From contig NZ_CP034145.1 of the NCBI RefSeq assembly GCF_003856835.1, positions 2,046,001 through 2,110,000 on the forward strand: 64,000 bases of DNA, written 5' to 3'. Below are positions 8,655-16,112 of the stretch, piece by piece (positions within the stretch are counted from its first letter, which is position 1; each line of letters begins with the position of its first letter). Both the position numbers and the translations under genes were made by a program. A model generated the notes under the pieces. It was not told the DNA's origin. It made no database searches and saw only the letters and a list, made by a program, of their open reading frames with translations. The DNA comes from Haloplanus aerogenes. Lineage in GTDB: Archaea; Halobacteriota; Halobacteria; Halobacteriales; Haloferacaceae.

Positions 8655-9656
8655 ATGGTCGAGACCCGAAAGGTGCAGGTGACGGGCGGATCGACGTACA
8701 CGGTGTCGATTCCCAAAGACTGGGCGACCGAGAACGGCGTGTCGGCTGGCAGCGAGGTGGCCTTCTACCCCGAAGGCGACTCCCTCTTCATGACGCCCCG
8801 GACCGGCGACGACCGGACGGAGGGGACACTCGACATCGGTGACCTCGCCGGCGAGGAACTCGTCCGCGCCGTCATGACGATGTACGTCAGCGGATTCGAC
8901 ATCATCGGTCTCGAGAGTGGGCGGATCACGACCGATCAGCGCCGGACGATCCGACAGGCGACGCAGAGCCTCGTCGGGCTGGAAGTGCTCGAGGAGACCC
9001 GCGACAAGGTAGTGATCCGCGACCTGCTCGATTCCTCGGAGCTCTCGATCAACAACGCCGTCACCCGGATGCGGCTGATCGCCCTCTCGATGCTCGAAGA
9101 CGCCGTGACGGCGCTGATCGACCTCGACGACGACCTCGCACGCGACGTGATCCAGCGTGACGACGACGTGGACCGCCTGTGGATGGTCGTCTCCCGTATC
9201 TTTCGAGCGACGCTTCGGAGCCCGCGGGCCGCGGAAGAACTCGGCGTCTCTCGTGAGGTGTGTTTCGACTACCAGTCCGCGGCGCGACAGCTCGAACGCG
9301 TCGCCGACCACGCGACCAAGATCGCCCACCTCGCGCTCAACTTCGACGAACCGCTCCCGGACGACGTGATCGAGGCGCTCGACGGCCTCCACGACGACGC
9401 CGCGGAAGTCATCGACGTGGCGATGGACGCCCTCTTCCTCGACGACAGCGAAGAGGCGACCCGACAGGCCAACGAGGCCCGCGAATCGGTACAGGGCATC
9501 GACAGTCACGCCCGCTCCATCGACGAACTCCTCCGCGACCTCGATCCGACGCGAGCGCAACTGCTCGGACTCGTCGTCGACTCGTTGTCGCGGAGCGCCG
9601 ACTACGGCGGAAACATCGCCGAGACGGCGTTACAGAAAGCAGCGCCGACGCCTTAA
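8655..9656 (+). CDS. AbrB (SpoVT-type) domain fused to PhoU domain regulator
   Basis: This 333-residue protein starts with a swapped-hairpin AbrB/SpoVT DNA-binding domain (residues 1-45, MVETRKVQVTGGSTYTVSIP then DWATENGVSAGSEV). Two PhoU-type helical repeats follow (for example RQLERVADHATKIAHL and SLSRSADYGGNIAETA). The architecture suggests a transcription factor that senses phosphate state through PhoU-like helices; its divergent placement next to pstS makes the pst promoter the obvious candidate target. ATG 8655 is chosen because the AbrB domain begins there; 13 upstream in-frame residues look non-coding. The stop overlaps that of rps8e. Confidence 0.9.
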   Translation: MVETRKVQVTGGSTYTVSIPKDWATENGVSAGSEVAFYPEGDSLFMTPRTGDDRTEGTLDIGDLAGEELVRAVMTMYVSGFDIIGLESGRITTDQRRTIRQATQSLVGLEVLEETRDKVVIRDLLDSSELSINNAVTRMRLIALSMLEDAVTALIDLDDDLARDVIQRDDDVDRLWMVVSRIFRATLRSPRAAEELGVSREVCFDYQSAARQLERVADHATKIAHLALNFDEPLPDDVIEALDGLHDDAAEVIDVAMDALFLDDSEEATRQANEARESVQGIDSHARSIDELLRDLDPTRAQLLGLVVDSLSRSADYGGNIAETALQKAAPTP

Positions 9657-10024
9657 TCGATCAGGACGGCGTTGACCTGTCCGCTCTGACCCGGCCGAGA
9701 CGTGACGCGGGCGCGACCCTCGCTCGTCTCGATAATAGCGCCTTTCGTGATGATGTTCCGGCGGGCGTAGTTGGTGTTCGCGGGGTTCTCGACCACGTTC
9801 TCGATGTCGGCTTCGACCGTCTCGTCGCCGGTAGCGACGTGGGCGACGTTCGTCGCGAGCGCTCGCGTCTTCGTCTCGTTACCGCGGGAGTCGACGGTCT
9901 GGAACCGGGGTTCGCCGACCGTCGTCTCCGCCGGCTGGCGGCCGAGCTGGTATCGCTTCTTGTTTCGAGAAGGCCGGAGGCGGCCTCCAGTGCGCTTCCG
10001 CGTGGAGCGTCCCTGGTCTTTCAT
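9653..10024 (-). CDS. rps8e: 30S ribosomal protein S8e
   Basis: This 123-residue protein is archaeal/eukaryotic S8e of the small subunit. It opens MKDQGRSTRKRTGGRLRPSR and carries GEPRFQTVDSRGNETKTRAL, then NIITKGAIIETSEGRARVTS and RPGQSGQVNAVLID, all typical of the family. The start at 10022-10024 gives the normal length. No clear TATA element is close to this ATG on the minus strand; the nearest good one is about 300 bases upstream beyond the hairpin-rich stretch, so the mRNA may have a long structured leader. Confidence 0.95.
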   Translation of the reverse strand: MKDQGRSTRKRTGGRLRPSRNKKRYQLGRQPAETTVGEPRFQTVDSRGNETKTRALATNVAHVATGDETVEADIENVVENPANTNYARRNIITKGAIIETSEGRARVTSRPGQSGQVNAVLID

Positions 10025-10051
10025 ACCCCAATCGAGTCCAAGCAACTACTT

Positions 10052-10315
10052 CAGACTGTCGAACCAGCCCGGGCTACGGATCTCCGCTCGGCTTCCGAGC
10101 CTCGGCGGAACGGGACAACGCGAAGTGGGTACGAAACGAGGCGCCCGCCGCCGTGGTTGGCGGCGGGCGAGCATCGAGGGGCATGTCGCAAGTATGCGAC
10201 GCGGGTAAATCGACGACGGGGTGAATCGCCGGCACAGGCCCCGAGCGCCGGGTGGCTTCCAGACAGCCGGACGGGCGGGCATGCCGCAGGCTGTCCGAAA
10301 ACCGATTTAGCATAT
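10052..10315. ncRNA. unassigned hairpin-rich non-coding segment upstream of rps8e
   Basis: No convincing gene covers this stretch, yet it holds several perfect stems: GCTCGG/CCGAGC with a 3-base loop (10087-10101), an 11-base stem CGCCCGCCGCC/GGCGGCGGGCG (10142-10169), GTCGCA/TGCGAC with a 4-base loop (10185-10200), and GACAGCC/GGCTGTC (10262-10268 with 10289-10295). An AT-rich TATA-like element (TTTATTA on the minus strand, 10329-10335) lies about 25 bases before a possible minus-strand start near 10306. It could be a free RNA or the structured 5' leader of rps8e. I could not match it to RNase P RNA or SRP RNA. Strand and identity are unproven. Confidence 0.4.
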
Positions 10316-10552
10316 GCCAACCAACTGTAATAAATCTGACCCGCCCTGCAGGACCCGCCGATACATGTATATCTGTCTACACGTATCAAGACACCTGTCG
10401 AGAATCGATGGACTGCGTGGCAGAAGTCTCCGTGTCCGTCCCCAATTTGGCTCGCGTCGCTCCGCAGGCAACCCCACGATAGCGACGTGAACGCCGGCGT
10501 CACGAGCGTACAGTCCGGCGAGTCGTCGGTGCTGGCCGTGGTGCCGGACTAG
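10316..10552. other. 237-base stretch without a supported gene
   Basis: The segment contains AT-rich promoter-like sequence (10325-10385) and a perfect 8-base inverted repeat AGTCCGGC/GCCGGACT (10512-10519 and 10543-10550) just past the 3' end of the zinc-binding gene. Short open frames exist but have no recognisable protein character. Confidence 0.4.
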
Positions 10553-10816
10553 TCACCGCTTCACCGACACCACGTCGAATCCCGCGCCGGTTCGCTCGAC
10601 GTAGAGGAGCACGTCGTCGTCGGTCCCCACGTCGGCCAGTTCGGGCGCACAGCCCATCATCCCCACTTCGTTGAATCCACAGGTGCCACAGACGGCGTCG
10701 TCGAGCGACGGTCGGTACCCGGCGTCGCGTTCGGTCGCCGGGAGATAGCCGGCGTCGTCGACGCTCGCCCCGCAGACCGAACACGTGAGACTCGTCGGCA
10801 TCGGATCGAGTCGCAT
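10553..10816 (-). CDS. small zinc-binding protein with two CxxC pairs
   Basis: This 87-residue protein has CSVCG near residue 12 and CGTCG near residue 43, a pair of Cys knuckles that should bind one zinc. The remainder is acidic with a C-terminal strand-rich part (DDVLLYVERTGAGFDVVSVKR). I do not recognise the family, and it could be a regulator or a protein-interaction module. The start follows the TrkA-like gene stop by four bases, so the two are probably co-transcribed; ATG at 10799-10801 is an alternative start five residues later. Confidence 0.65.
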   Translation of the reverse strand: MRLDPMPTSLTCSVCGASVDDAGYLPATERDAGYRPSLDDAVCGTCGFNEVGMMGCAPELADVGTDDDVLLYVERTGAGFDVVSVKR

Positions 10817-10820
10817 ACCG

Positions 10821-11483
10821 TCACTCCTCGGGCGCGCCCCGGAGCTGTCGCAGCACCTCGTCGACGACTTCGTGGTCGGCGGCGACGATGTATCGGCGGC
10901 CGGCGACGAGCGTCGTCGAGTGCTGGACCGCCACGTCGCCGCTGGTCTGGGAGATGACGAGCGAGCCCTCGGGAAGCACGTCCGCGACGACTTCCCCGGC
11001 CGCAGGGGCGTCGTAGTCGACGCGCACGTCGAAGAGTTCGAGGTCGCCGGTCACGCCTTCGAGCGTCCGGATGTCGCTCCCGGCGAGGGCGTTGACCGCC
11101 GCCTTGATACTCGCCCGCTCGGGGAAGTACACCCGGTCGACGAACTCGGTGTACTCGTCGCCGTCTTCGACTTGGATGCGCGCGACGGTTTCGATGTCGG
11201 GGTAGAGCTGTTTGGCCGCCATGCAGATGGCGAGGTTGGTCGACTGGTCGCCGGTCAGCGCGCCGATCACGTCCGTCTCGTCGGTGATGGCCCGTTCGAG
11301 CATCGACGGGCGCGTGGCGTCACCTTCCAGATACGTGACGCGGTCGTCCACGTCCGCGGCGTCGATACGGCTCCCGTCCCGCTCGATGATCGTCACGCCG
11401 GTACCGCGGTTGACGAAGTCCTCCGCGACCCGTCGTCCCACACGGCCACCGCCAGCGATCACGATGTGATCCCGTTCAGCCAT
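10821..11483 (-). CDS. TrkA-type RCK potassium-channel/transport regulator
   Basis: This 220-residue protein has one RCK_N Rossmann domain beginning with IVIAGGGRVGRRVAEDF, the dinucleotide-binding GxGxxG-type loop, and Asp/Glu at the end of strand 2 (IIERDGSRID). A smaller TrkA_C (RCK_C) domain occupies residues 135-215. Such proteins gate TrkH/KtrB-type potassium transporters in response to NAD(H) or nucleotides at the cytoplasmic face. No channel subunit lies next to it. It is the first gene of a pair with the downstream zinc-binding protein. Confidence 0.88.
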   Translation of the reverse strand: MAERDHIVIAGGGRVGRRVAEDFVNRGTGVTIIERDGSRIDAADVDDRVTYLEGDATRPSMLERAITDETDVIGALTGDQSTNLAICMAAKQLYPDIETVARIQVEDGDEYTEFVDRVYFPERASIKAAVNALAGSDIRTLEGVTGDLELFDVRVDYDAPAAGEVVADVLPEGSLVISQTSGDVAVQHSTTLVAGRRYIVAADHEVVDEVLRQLRGAPEE

Positions 11484-11604
11484 ACGTCACGCTACCACAC
11501 AGCATACGTTAAGTCTGGGGACCGCGGGAAATGTGGCCAGTCGGTCGTACGGATCGTCGACATGGGAACAGCGATCCACTGGAATCGGCCGATAACGGCC
11601 CGTA

Positions 11605-12033
11605 TCAGGCCGTCTGCCGCCCCACGACCGTCTCCATATCGAGTTCGTAGAGCGTGAACGCCACGTCTTCGACGGATTCGTCGAACAGGCGGAAGGGCGG
11701 GAACCACTCGTTGAGCGTCGCCTCGTCGACAGCCCCCGCCCACTCCGTGACGGGACCGCGGACGTGGATGCTCCACGACTCGTCGGCGGCGACGGCGAAA
11801 CAGACGAACGTGGCCGTGTCGGTCGTGTCGAGGTAGTGCTGTTTCTCCGAGTCGTCAGCGTGGGTGCTCACGCGCAGGAGGAATCGGTCGCCGTCGTAGT
11901 GGTAACTCAGCGGCACCGCGTAGGCGTCGTCACCGTCCGCGAGGGCGAGGACGCCGTGGTTGCCGCGGCGCAAGTAGTCGTCGACCGTGTCGGCATCCAT
12001 CCCCACCGTGGTGACGTACTCGACGTGTTCCAT
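11605..12033 (-). CDS. pyridoxamine-5'-phosphate-oxidase-like flavin-fold protein
   Basis: This 142-residue protein fits the short PNPOx-like split-barrel family of haloarchaea: GNHGVLALADGDDAYAVPLS is the first strand pair, followed by FLLRVSTHADDSEKQHYL and TFVCFAVAADESWSIHVRG. Such proteins usually bind FMN, F420 or heme. It is too short and divergent to be true PdxH. It has 121 bases upstream of the TrkA-like gene and is probably monocistronic. Confidence 0.82.
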   Translation of the reverse strand: MEHVEYVTTVGMDADTVDDYLRRGNHGVLALADGDDAYAVPLSYHYDGDRFLLRVSTHADDSEKQHYLDTTDTATFVCFAVAADESWSIHVRGPVTEWAGAVDEATLNEWFPPFRLFDESVEDVAFTLYELDMETVVGRQTA

Positions 12034-12077
12034 GGGGGCAGTACGCCGGGGGACGGGATATATCGTCGTGTCCCCGA

Positions 12078-13055
12078 TCAGTCGGCGTCGATGCAGACGG
12101 AGTCGTCGAACGCGTCGGTCGACACCGGCGTCCGACCGCGGAGACGGCAGAGTCGGTCACGCACGTCCACCGACTCGCTGCCGATGACGGCGAAGCCGGC
12201 GAAGATGGTCACGAAGCCGCCGACGGCGAGGGTCGAGATGATCTCGCCGAGGAGCGCCCAGCCGCCGAGCGCAGCGACGACAGGCACGGCGTAGAACACC
12301 AGGTTCGCTCGGATGGCGCCCGCCTGATCGAGGAGGCCGAAATAGGCGATGTAGGCGACGGCGCCAGCGAGCAGGCCGACGTAGGCCAGCGCGGCGACGG
12401 CCTCGGGGTGCCAGACGATGGCGCCCGGCGACTCACCGGCCGCCACGCTGAGGGCGTGCGAGAGAAGTGCCGCGAAGGGGAGCCCCCACGCGGTGCGGGC
12501 GGTGCTCGACAGGGAGCCGCCGGCCCAACGGATGAGGACGCTCCCGAACGCGCCGACGACGGCGCCAGCGAGCAGGAGCGCCTTGCCGACGCCCAACTCG
12601 AACAGCATCGCGGGGTCGGGATTGACCACGAGCGCGACGCCGACGAAGCCCAGCATCATCCCCGCGACTCCGCGGCGCGAGAGGCGCTCGTCGGCCAGCA
12701 CGAGCGCCGCGAAGATGGGCGTCAGGATCGGGTTGAGGCTGAAGACGATGGCGGCGACGGCGCTGGTGGTGTACTCCTGTCCCACGAACAGGAGCGCGTT
12801 CGTCGCGCCGATGGCGAGGACGCCGGTGGCGAGAATCCCGGCCGCGTCCCGCCACGTCCGGGGAAAGAGTTCGCCACGTGGCGTCGTCACCGCCGCGTAG
12901 GTGAGCAGGGCGACGGCTGCAACGTCGAATCGCAGCGCGACGAACAGGAGGGGTGGGAAGTACGCGAGGCCGGCTTTCGCCGCGACGAACGTGCCGCCGA
13001 AGAGGATGCCCGCAACCGCGAAGGCGATCAGCGAGCGGCGATCCGCCGCCGTCAC
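12078..13055 (-). CDS. EamA/DMT-family transporter
   Basis: This 325-residue protein has ten predicted helices in two EamA repeats (about residues 10-140 and 155-290). The repeats show typical features such as GGTFVAAKAGLAYFPPLLFV and the second-repeat PVVAALGGWALLGE. The family exports or exchanges metabolites such as amino acids or nucleosides; the substrate cannot be read from sequence. The start is a GTG at 13053-13055. A C-terminal cytoplasmic tail (residues 295-325) carries two Cys residues. It is divergent from the HTH regulator at 13271, which might control it. Confidence 0.85.
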   Translation of the reverse strand: MTAADRRSLIAFAVAGILFGGTFVAAKAGLAYFPPLLFVALRFDVAAVALLTYAAVTTPRGELFPRTWRDAAGILATGVLAIGATNALLFVGQEYTTSAVAAIVFSLNPILTPIFAALVLADERLSRRGVAGMMLGFVGVALVVNPDPAMLFELGVGKALLLAGAVVGAFGSVLIRWAGGSLSSTARTAWGLPFAALLSHALSVAAGESPGAIVWHPEAVAALAYVGLLAGAVAYIAYFGLLDQAGAIRANLVFYAVPVVAALGGWALLGEIISTLAVGGFVTIFAGFAVIGSESVDVRDRLCRLRGRTPVSTDAFDDSVCIDAD

Positions 13056-13270
13056 TCGAACGCCTCGCCGACGATCCGTTCGCGTTCCGTTCCGAGAGCC
13101 GAAATTCGTAGATAGTGAGTCATCGAATAGGGGTAGGTTCCGGAGCCGTTTAGTTTAATTCGTAAAATTTTGCGCGCCAAGAAACGCGTGCGATCCGGGT
13201 CGTGGTGTTCGCGGCGTGCAACGATTTCACGGTGCGAAAGTGGTTTCCCGCGTCGGGGAGCAGAGGGCGT

Positions 13271-14065
13271 ATGGAGTCCGCACTGGCGGAGATCGAATTC
13301 CTCGCGCTCTCTCCGAACCGGGTGGCGGTGCTTCGGTGTCTGGCCGAGGACCGACACACGCGCACCGACCTCGCGGTCGTGACCGGCGCCTCGCAGGCGA
13401 CGCTCGGCCGTATCCTGCGCGACTTCGAGGAGCGGTCGTGGATCGAGCGGATCGACGGCGCGTACGTCGCCACGGCGACGGGCGAACTCGTCGCGGACGG
13501 TTTTCTCGACCTGCTGGATATCGTGGAGACGGAGGGAGACCTCCGCCCCATCGTCGAGTACCTCCCGACCGACGCCCTGGATTTCGACCTTCGGCGATTC
13601 GACGACGCGACCATCACCGTCCCGAGTGGCACGAAGCCGAACGCCCCCGTCGGACGCGTCCTCGACCTCCTCCGCGAGGCGTCGTCGGTCCGAGCGTTCT
13701 CGCACGCGTTCAACGAGGATAGCCTCGGCGTCGTCGAAGAGCGCGTGGCCGCCGGCGAACTGACGTTCGAGGGCGTGTTCTCCCGGCACGCCATCGACGC
13801 AGTAGCCGACGACGATCGGTTACGGCGACGGCTCGAATCCCTCCTCGACGCCCCCGCAGCGAGCATTCGGGTCCGCGAGGCGGAGATTCCGCTGGCGGTG
13901 ACCGTCGCCGACGAGGCCGTCCACCTCCTGCTTCGCGACGCGAACGGAGTGTTGCAGGCCTCCGTCGACACCGACGATCCGGTGGTTCGCGACTGGGCCC
14001 ACGACGAGTTCGAAGCGTACTGGGAGGCGGCCGAACCGCTCGATCACGACGATATCGGCGCGTGA
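13271..14065 (+). CDS. winged-HTH regulator, haloarchaeal FilR1-like
   Basis: This 264-residue regulator starts MESALAEIEFLALSPNRVAV. Its N-terminal winged helix has RTDLAVVTGASQATLGRILR as the recognition region. The C-terminal region (about residues 120-245) resembles the FilR1 middle domain found in many haloarchaeal HTH proteins, whose ligand is unknown. ATG 13271 fits the domain start; the frame is open 69 bases further but that part lacks protein character. The 215 bases to the divergent EamA gene include AT-rich sequence at 13151-13170 (TTTAGTTTAATTCGTAAAAT). Confidence 0.8.
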   Translation: MESALAEIEFLALSPNRVAVLRCLAEDRHTRTDLAVVTGASQATLGRILRDFEERSWIERIDGAYVATATGELVADGFLDLLDIVETEGDLRPIVEYLPTDALDFDLRRFDDATITVPSGTKPNAPVGRVLDLLREASSVRAFSHAFNEDSLGVVEERVAAGELTFEGVFSRHAIDAVADDDRLRRRLESLLDAPAASIRVREAEIPLAVTVADEAVHLLLRDANGVLQASVDTDDPVVRDWAHDEFEAYWEAAEPLDHDDIGA

Positions 14066-14106
14066 GGAGAGACGGAAGGGCCGCGAACGCACACACCCTA
14101 CGCCGA

Positions 14107-14220
14107 TCAGGACCGGGAGCGTCGATAGTTTACCAGACGGCCGCCACAGGTCGGGCAGGTCATCCGAAACGGCCCCGCTTCGAGCTCCCGGTCACAGCCC
14201 GGGCAGACGTAGCGTGCCAT
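14107..14220 (-). CDS. 37-residue zinc-ribbon protein (rubrerythrin-like knuckle)
   Basis: Translation from the ATG at 14218-14220 gives MARYVCPGCDRELEAG and then CPTCGGRLVNYRRSRS with a TGA stop. Two CxxC pairs 16 residues apart form a complete zinc ribbon. Very small single-ribbon proteins of this kind are common in haloarchaea and often influence growth or stress behaviour. A TATA-like run (ATATTTAATT on the minus strand, about 14246-14255) sits about 27 bases before the ATG and supports the call. Confidence 0.75.
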   Translation of the reverse strand: MARYVCPGCDRELEAGPFRMTCPTCGGRLVNYRRSRS

Positions 14221-14373
14221 AGCGTCTGCATCCACGTCGCGACCCTAATTAAATATTTTCGTGGCTTGGCTTTTCGAATGTGGTTTTTTGTCCCATATTA
14301 TGCACTAAACAGATATTCTCGTTCGGCGCATCGGAGGGAAAATACTTAGCACGAGCCCATCGGAGTATCGGCC
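14221..14373. promoter_or_regulatory. AT-rich divergent promoter region
   Basis: The region serves the zinc-ribbon gene leftwards and the gene at 14374 rightwards. It is strikingly AT-rich for this genome, with AATTAAATATTTT near 14246 and AAAATACTT near 14340. The second element lies about 30 bases before ATG 14374. Further AT-rich bases lie in the middle, where no gene was seen. Confidence 0.5.
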
Positions 14374-14964
14374 ATGCCCCAGTTGCGGTCCTGTTACTTC
14401 TGTGGCGCCGTCGGTGACTCGCTCAGGGAGTACGAGGTCGTGCCGGAACGGCTGGTATCGCCCAGCGGGACACGCTCGGCGGTGCTATGTTCGACCTGCC
14501 ACGAGAAACTCCGGCGTGTGCTCGAACCGCTCGTCGAGGCCGCCGAGTCCTCGTCGGGGAAGTCGGGACGTGGTATCTCCTCGATCGGTGAGGTGACGTT
14601 CGAGTCGGCCGAGACGGCGGACACCGACGGCGCGGCGGACGGGAAGGACGACGCCGACGAGACGACGCCGGATATCGAGGTGACGAACCGCGACACGGCG
14701 GCGGACGAGGAGTCGACCGGTGCGGACACCGACGGCGACGACGCGGACGGGGCGGACACCGACGAAGATGTGCCCGACGGCTACTACAAGGTCCTCCGAC
14801 TGCTACAGAACCGCGAGTTCCCGATGGAGCGGACCGATCTGACCGCCCTCGTGACCGGAGCCTACGACGTCTCCGAACCCCAGTGCGAGCGTATTCTGGA
14901 GGTGGCCATCGACCGCGGCGTACTGGTCGAGGACGGCTCGACGCTCGATATTGGCCGCAACTGA
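14374..14964 (+). CDS. zinc-finger protein with acidic linker and C-terminal helical domain
   Basis: This 196-residue haloarchaeal protein starts with a four-Cys zinc site (CYFCG at residues 7-11 and CSTCH at 39-43). A strongly acidic, low-complexity linker rich in Asp, Ala, Thr and Gly follows (about residues 75-135). The last 60 residues (GYYKVLRLLQNREFPMERTD onward) look like a small winged-helix or helical domain. A nucleic-acid-binding or regulatory role is plausible but unproven. No operon partner overlaps it. Confidence 0.7.
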   Translation: MPQLRSCYFCGAVGDSLREYEVVPERLVSPSGTRSAVLCSTCHEKLRRVLEPLVEAAESSSGKSGRGISSIGEVTFESAETADTDGAADGKDDADETTPDIEVTNRDTAADEESTGADTDGDDADGADTDEDVPDGYYKVLRLLQNREFPMERTDLTALVTGAYDVSEPQCERILEVAIDRGVLVEDGSTLDIGRN

Positions 14965-15025
14965 CCGGCCGGAGACACGAACAATTATGGATGATAATCG
15001 ATAACGTTCGAGCCGGTGGTAGCGA

Positions 15026-15232
15026 ATGAGCCTCATGGACAAGGTGAAGGAACTCCTATCTCCGGACGAGGAAGAGACGGTCCTGTACGACTACGAGTGC
15101 AAGGATTGTGAGAAAACCATCACGTCCAGCGACCCGCCAGAGGAGGCGACGTGCCGGAACTGTGGGTCGTCGAACCTGAAAGAGGTCGGGAAGATGTACG
15201 CGGGCGGCGGCGGCGGCGGCGGCGCAGGCTAA
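15026..15232 (+). CDS. small FmdB-like zinc-ribbon protein
   Basis: This 68-residue protein has CKDC near residue 25 and CRNCGSSNLKEV near residue 42, forming a zinc ribbon of the FmdB type. It has a charged N-terminal helix (MSLMDKVKELLSPDEEE) and a poly-Gly tail. A nucleic-acid or protein-interaction role is likely. The AT-rich sequence ATTATGGATGATAATCG at 14985-15001 provides a possible promoter. Confidence 0.7.
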   Translation: MSLMDKVKELLSPDEEETVLYDYECKDCEKTITSSDPPEEATCRNCGSSNLKEVGKMYAGGGGGGGAG

Positions 15233-15274
15233 TCGGAGCCGCGGCGGTCGACGCCCTCGCCCCGAACATCGTTT

Positions 15275-15691
15275 TTAGAGGAGTCGGCCAGTGCTGGCGA
15301 CGTGTGCAGTGTAATATCCGACGAGGAACACAGCCGTCGCAAGCGACGTGATCGCCGCGGATTCGACGTGCATCCCGTAGATACCGACGGGCGGCCCGGT
15401 GATCATGAGTGCCACGCCGCACAGGAACGCGACCCGCGGCCGCCCCGCGGGTGGCATCGACAACTCCCGGCTCTCGCTCCCCGGATCGACGAATCGACCG
15501 GTGACGAGATAGTGGGCGACGAGGTAACACCCCCACGTCGGGAGTCCCGAGACGAACACGGTCCAGACGGAGGCGCCCTGCGCCGCCTGCAGGACGGCGT
15601 ATCCGAACCCTAGCGACATACCGAGTGTCGCCAGCACCACTCCCGCGAACCGGATCACACCGAGTCGCGATATCGGGTTAGAGCCACGCAT
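15275..15691 (-). CDS. four-helix membrane protein B (left copy)
   Basis: This 138-residue protein has four predicted helices. It shares a distinctive central motif, GCYLVAHYLVTGRFVDPGS, with the protein at 17664-18050, which has GSYLVAHHGATGRFVDEPG, and the two also share their overall helix layout and a closing (T/L)TG ending. It overlaps the upstream protein A gene by 14 bases and is the last gene of a GT4-A-B unit. The function is unknown to me; context suggests membrane lipid or cell-envelope work. Confidence 0.7.
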   Translation of the reverse strand: MRGSNPISRLGVIRFAGVVLATLGMSLGFGYAVLQAAQGASVWTVFVSGLPTWGCYLVAHYLVTGRFVDPGSESRELSMPPAGRPRVAFLCGVALMITGPPVGIYGMHVESAAITSLATAVFLVGYYTAHVASTGRLL

Positions 15692-16112
15692 CGTTCAGTC
15701 CGACGTGCCCAATCACGTAGCCACCACTCATCGCGACACCCGCCACGGCCATCCGCCAGATGTCGAGCGTCCCGACCGTCTGTGCACCGATCACGCCACC
15801 GACGGTCGCAATTCCGATACCCAGATTCAGCAGCCCGTACTTCGTGATCGCGCCCGTCGCAGTCGTGCGGTCGAGGCGGTCGCGAACGGCGGAAACGCCA
15901 CCCTCCCGGAGCCCGAGTTGGATCGAACGGTATCCCAATCCGAACAGCAGGAACCCGACGTACGCGCGGAGGAAGTCGCCGTCGAACGCCGACACCGCCG
16001 CGAGCGACCCGCCGTAGACGACGACCGAACTCCCACCGAGCAGCCACAGCCACTCCCGGAGCGCCGTGCGCAAGCGATTGGACGGAGACACGAGATCCGC
16101 CACGCCGATCAC
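15678..16112 (-). CDS. four-helix membrane protein A (left copy)
   Basis: This 144-residue protein has about four helices. It is a paralogue of the protein at 17277-17663: VGFLLFGLGYRSIQLGLREG here against VGFALFVGGYRTMQYGVHGW there, and GGYVIGHVGLN against VGYVIGHIAAN at the C-terminus. Its ATG overlaps the GT4 stop by four bases, and its end overlaps the B gene by 14 bases, so all three are translationally coupled. I cannot assign a reaction. Confidence 0.72.
   Translation of the reverse strand: MIGVADLVSPSNRLRTALREWLWLLGGSSVVVYGGSLAAVSAFDGDFLRAYVGFLLFGLGYRSIQLGLREGGVSAVRDRLDRTTATGAITKYGLLNLGIGIATVGGVIGAQTVGTLDIWRMAVAGVAMSGGYVIGHVGLNDAWL

Noticed and set aside
10181-10295. Possible cobalamin-riboswitch-like sequence (GGGTGAATCGCCGG, AGCCGGA, ATGCC) on the plus strand
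   Set aside because: The conserved core boxes are incomplete, no plus-strand gene follows within 2.9 kb, and this class is mainly bacterial.
10052-10315. RNase P RNA or SRP 7S RNA at the hairpin-rich segment
   Set aside because: I found neither the GGAAAGTCC/ACAGAA P4 sequences of RNase P nor the TGTAA/CCGAAACC loops and GGAA-GCAG helix of archaeal SRP RNA on either strand.
10252-10482. Short plus-strand open frame upstream of the zinc-binding gene
   Set aside because: It has no start signal, crosses the hairpin-rich part, and its sequence has no protein-like pattern.
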